Source: Viola odorata (lineage: Eukaryota; Streptophyta; Magnoliopsida; Malpighiales; Violaceae). Taken from it: a DNA stretch of 64,000 bases. The notes under the pieces are model-generated. The model did no database searches, was not told the origin of the DNA, and worked only from the letters and a program-made list of their open reading frames with translations. Where the stretch lies: the NCBI GenBank assembly GCA_963691705.1, contig OY829546.1:34504040-34568039 (forward strand). Direction: 5' to 3'. Shown here piece after piece: positions 61,306 to 64,000 of the stretch. The stretch's first letter is position 1. The number at the start of each line of letters is the position of its first letter. Position numbers and translations under genes: made by a program.

Positions 61306-62389
61306 TGTTAGGATCCTTCGGTGCTGATTGGAGTAAGGAACTAGTCTCGATTGTGGATGGTCCGATTGATGAAGGATGAAGGTGTTTTTGACGGACTTGA
61401 TGATGTTCGAAAATATGCGCAGCGGATAAAGTTGTAATGGAAATATGTAGGATTTTTAGAGATGGTTTTTATGGAATTTTGGTGATGACTTAATTCAAGA
61501 TAAATGGTTCTTGAATCGGGAATTTTAGAAGTGAAAGATGGAATTTTAAATGGACAAGTATATTCGAGAAAACCCTCTCGTTAACGAAGAACGAGCAACC
61601 TTTCTATATTGAATAACTTGAAAGATCGAACTCAAACTTGCAATGAAAATGCTAGTTTGAACCTGAAATGATTACAAGAATTTTAGGGAAATAAAGCTAG
61701 AAATTACAAGGAAATAAATTGACTTTAAGATTGAATAATCAATAAGTGTCATCTAAAGGAAACAAAGGCTCCTATTTATAGCTAAAATCTTAAGGGTGAG
61801 AGGGTCATTTACTAATTAATTGGGTGGCAATTAATTGGATTTAATTTGGACGTGGTCATTTGATTTTGGTTGCCATGGATGCTTGGGCGAGCGCCAACTG
61901 GCCGTGACTTGGTCGTGCGGCAGACGTTACGGGCAGGAAATGCGGCCGTGTGCGTCGGGCGTGGGAGGCAGGTGCAGCGTGGACCGAGCCTTGCGGATGG
62001 CCAGGTGAGATCGAGGTGGGCTGGTGCGAGCGTGGGACGCGGTCGTGCGTGGACCGAGTCTCGCGGGCGGGGATGAGGGCGAGCGGTTGTGGGCGAGGGC
62101 CGGATCTTGCGGGTTGGGGGGCGCTGCACACGACCGGGTCATGCGTGAGGAAGACGACCCATACGGCGTCGTGTGGGCGAGGGAGCTGCTGGCTTTGTAT
62201 GACGTCGTGTGGGCGAAGCTGGGCTTGGGCCGGACCAAGTTCCCCTTTGGTCCTTGGATTTGCAAACATGTCCTCTCTTGGTCCTTGAACTTTAGGTGCG
62301 CTTCTTCGTAGCGTAAATGTCGGAACATGAGCGCCACGAGATTTTGGCGTTGGCTTCGCGTACGTGATGCGATCAGTGCGATCGTATCA
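61306..62389 (-). repeat. 3' LTR of the edge CRM-like element
   Basis: Right end GATCGTATCA at 62389 is certain. The left end TGTTAGGATCC is by similarity to TGATGCGTTCC/TGATACGATCC and is less sure. GC-rich between 61910 and 62240, where the pol frame overlaps the LTR. Confidence 0.7.
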
Positions 62390-63969
62390 TCTCCTCCCCC
62401 TTCGAGTGGATTCGACCTCGAATCCAAAGTTTGCATGTCCTCAGTATCCTCGTCATCGGAATCGGCTACAAAATACGGAGATAAGTCAGTAATGTTAAAA
62501 GTGGTAGAGGACACAGCAAAAGATGGAGGAATGTCCAAAATATAAGCATTATCGTTAATTTTATTAACAATAAGGAAAGGACCAGCCCCTTTTTGGCTCA
62601 ATTTAGACTTCCTAAGGTGAGGGAATCGCTCTTTGCGAAGATGCAACCAAACCCAATCTCCAACTTCAAAGGACTTGACTCGTTTCCTAGCATTGCGCTT
62701 CTCCTCGAGTTTGGCGTTCATGTTTTCCATTCTTTGCTTCGCCTTAGCATGTAATTCTTTTACTTTGGCTGCTCGTTCTTCTCCATCTAAGTTGGATAAA
62801 TGAGAAACAGGTAATGGGAGCAAGTCTATGGGGGTGAGTGGATTGAACCCATAGACGAGCTCAAATGGAGAAGATAAAGTGACAGAATGCATGGCACGAT
62901 TATATGCGAACTCAACAAAGGGAAGACATTGATCCCAATTCTTAGAATATTTCGGTACCATGATTCGAAGAAAGTTACCAAGAGTTCGATTGACTACCTC
63001 CGTCTGGCCATCCGTTTGGGGGTGGTAGGATGTGGAAAACAGGAGTTTGGTCCCCAACTTGGCCCATAGGACACGCCAAAAATGACTCAAAAATTTTGAG
63101 TCTCGATCACTTACAATGGTACGTGGCATGCCGTGGAGGCGGACAACCTCTCGGAAAAATAGATCAGCTACATGAGAAGCATCAGTAGTGGATTTGCAAG
63201 GAATAAAATGTGCCATCTTAGAAAATCTATCAACGACAACAAAGATAGCATCTTTCCCGTTACTAGTTCTAGGCAATCCTAGTACAAAATCCATGGAAAT
63301 ATCGCACCAAGGGTGCGAAGCAATAGGTAATGGCATGTAACGACCTTGATCATGAGATGTAGACTTAGCACGATGACATTCAATGCATGCATTAACAATA
63401 CGAGTTATCATAGGACGCATATGCGGCCAATAAAAATGTTCTTTTAAAGTACTCAAAGTTTTGTTAATACCGAAATGACTGCTAAGTCCACCACCGTGAG
63501 CTTCTTTAATGAGAAGTTCACGCATGCTACATTTGGGCACACATAATCGACCTTTACAAAATAGGAATCCATCATGCAAAGAATAATTTTCAAAAGGTCC
63601 ACTCAAGCATGCATCATACGCAACATGAAAATCATTATCATTTTCATATAGTTCAATGATATGCGAAAATCCCAATAATTTAGATTGCAAAGAAGTAATG
63701 AGTGCATACCTTCGGGAAAGGGCGTCGGCAACCGTGTTCTCCTTTCCTTTCTGATACTTGATCACATATGGAAATCGCTCAATGAACTCCAACCAAACAG
63801 CATGGCGACGATTCAGCTTACCTTGTCCTTTGAGGTAGCGAAGGGATAGATGGTCGGTGTGAACAACGAACTCCTTCGGGACGAGGTAGTGCTCCCAAAC
63901 AGTGAGGGTTCGAATTAAGGCGTACAGCTCCCGATCATACGTGCAGTAATTGAGCTGGGCGTCCTTCAA
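61927..63969 (-). CDS. pol: CRM-like pol: RNase H and integrase, open frame
   Basis: An uninterrupted minus-strand frame, open past the listed start (an internal Met) toward the window edge. RNase [39 protein letters not shown]. Integrase zinc-binding region: HGGGLSSHFG plus CIECHRAK, all four ligands present. Catalytic core: MDFVLGLP, VSDRDSKFLSHFW and TEVVNRTLG, the full D,D,E set. Then GDWVWLHLRKERFPHLRKSK and the tail SRSNPLEGGGDDTI continuing about 460 bp into the LTR. The intact residues suggest a relatively young copy; RT lies outside the window. Confidence 0.92.
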   Translation of the reverse strand: MKDAQLNYCTYDRELYALIRTLTVWEHYLVPKEFVVHTDHLSLRYLKGQGKLNRRHAVWLEFIERFPYVIKYQKGKENTVADALSRRYALITSLQSKLLGFSHIIELYENDNDFHVAYDACLSGPFENYSLHDGFLFCKGRLCVPKCSMRELLIKEAHGGGLSSHFGINKTLSTLKEHFYWPHMRPMITRIVNACIECHRAKSTSHDQGRYMPLPIASHPWCDISMDFVLGLPRTSNGKDAIFVVVDRFSKMAHFIPCKSTTDASHVADLFFREVVRLHGMPRTIVSDRDSKFLSHFWRVLWAKLGTKLLFSTSYHPQTDGQTEVVNRTLGNFLRIMVPKYSKNWDQCLPFVEFAYNRAMHSVTLSSPFELVYGFNPLTPIDLLPLPVSHLSNLDGEERAAKVKELHAKAKQRMENMNAKLEEKRNARKRVKSFEVGDWVWLHLRKERFPHLRKSKLSQKGAGPFLIVNKINDNAYILDIPPSFAVSSTTFNITDLSPYFVADSDDEDTEDMQTLDSRSNPLEGGGDDTIALIASRTRSQRQNLVALMFRHLRYEEAHLKFKDQERTCLQIQGPKGNLVRPKPSFAHTTSYKASSSLAHTTPYGSSSSRMTRSCAAPPNPQDPALAHNRSPSSPPARLGPRTTASHARTSPPRSHLAIRKARSTLHLPPTPDAHGRISCP

Positions 63970-64000
63970 TTTCTCACTGAAATAAGCGATCGGTCGCCCT

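Larger units (their letters stand above)
61306..64000 (-). mobile_element. CRM-like gypsy element, 3' part (runs off window)
   Basis: The 3' LTR 61306-62389 and the pol 3' part are inside the window; gag, most of RT and the 5' LTR lie to the right of 64000. The polypurine tract GAAGGGGGAGGAGA (minus strand) directly precedes TGATACGATC. Less decayed than the 11163 copy. Confidence 0.85.

Noticed and set aside
61812..62311. Several long open frames in the GC-rich LTR segment
   Set aside because: They overlap the better supported pol tail in other frames and result from high GC content.

Overview
The window reads as nuclear DNA of a flowering plant, most likely a eudicot. It has one intact intron-containing host gene (a MATE/DETOXIFICATION transporter), GT-AG introns, Stowaway-like MITEs, and a dense nest of LTR retrotransposons of plant lineages (Ty1/copia, and Ty3/gypsy of CRM-like, Athila/Tat-like and Ogre/Tat-like type). 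No bacterial, organellar or viral gene set is present. The species cannot be named from the sequence.

Layout. 1-3720: LTR debris, including a solo CRM-like LTR with a clean target duplication and an Athila/Tat-type LTR. 3721-10487: the gene island. It holds the MATE gene (4664-7436, eight exons, 499 codons), the last two exons of an unrecognised gene on the other strand (8240-8537), two MITEs and a frameshifted C2H2 zinc-finger relic. 10488-23700: a Ty1/copia element whose pol is split head to head by an internal inversion, with a complete but decayed CRM-like gypsy element (11163-18465, TSD GTAGG) inserted in its integrase region. 23701-24685: intergenic DNA with a perfect 28-bp inverted repeat and a SINE-like fragment.

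24686-50534: an old Athila-like element on the minus strand, whose left LTR was hit twice. The first hit is a CRM-like deletion derivative (24998-33631), itself carrying a gag/protease-only Tat/Athila-type element (25582-31920, TSD CCGAT). The second is a 9.6-kb Ogre/Tat-like element (33792-43397, TSD CACTC) with no recognisable gag or pol, whose interior is largely five different tandem-repeat arrays. The right LTR of the Athila-like element carries a solo LTR (49869-50422, TSD CTCTT). 50535-55280: a plus-strand Athila-like relic interrupted by a solo CRM-like LTR (53678-55043, TSD ATGAG). 55281-61305: an orphan TATA-driven ORF and two spliced, coiled-coil-bearing gag-like modules on the minus strand. 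61306-64000: the 3' LTR and a long open RNase H/integrase reading frame of a better-preserved CRM-like element that runs off the right edge.

Only the transporter looks like a working host gene. The rest records successive retroelement insertions, unequal recombination (solo LTRs), internal deletion and C-to-T type nonsense decay. The abundance of CRM-like, Athila-like and Ogre/Tat-like elements suggests pericentromeric or otherwise heterochromatic surroundings. That is inference. The most unusual object is the Ogre/Tat-like element packed with five unrelated tandem arrays, one of which shows an alternating higher-order pattern.
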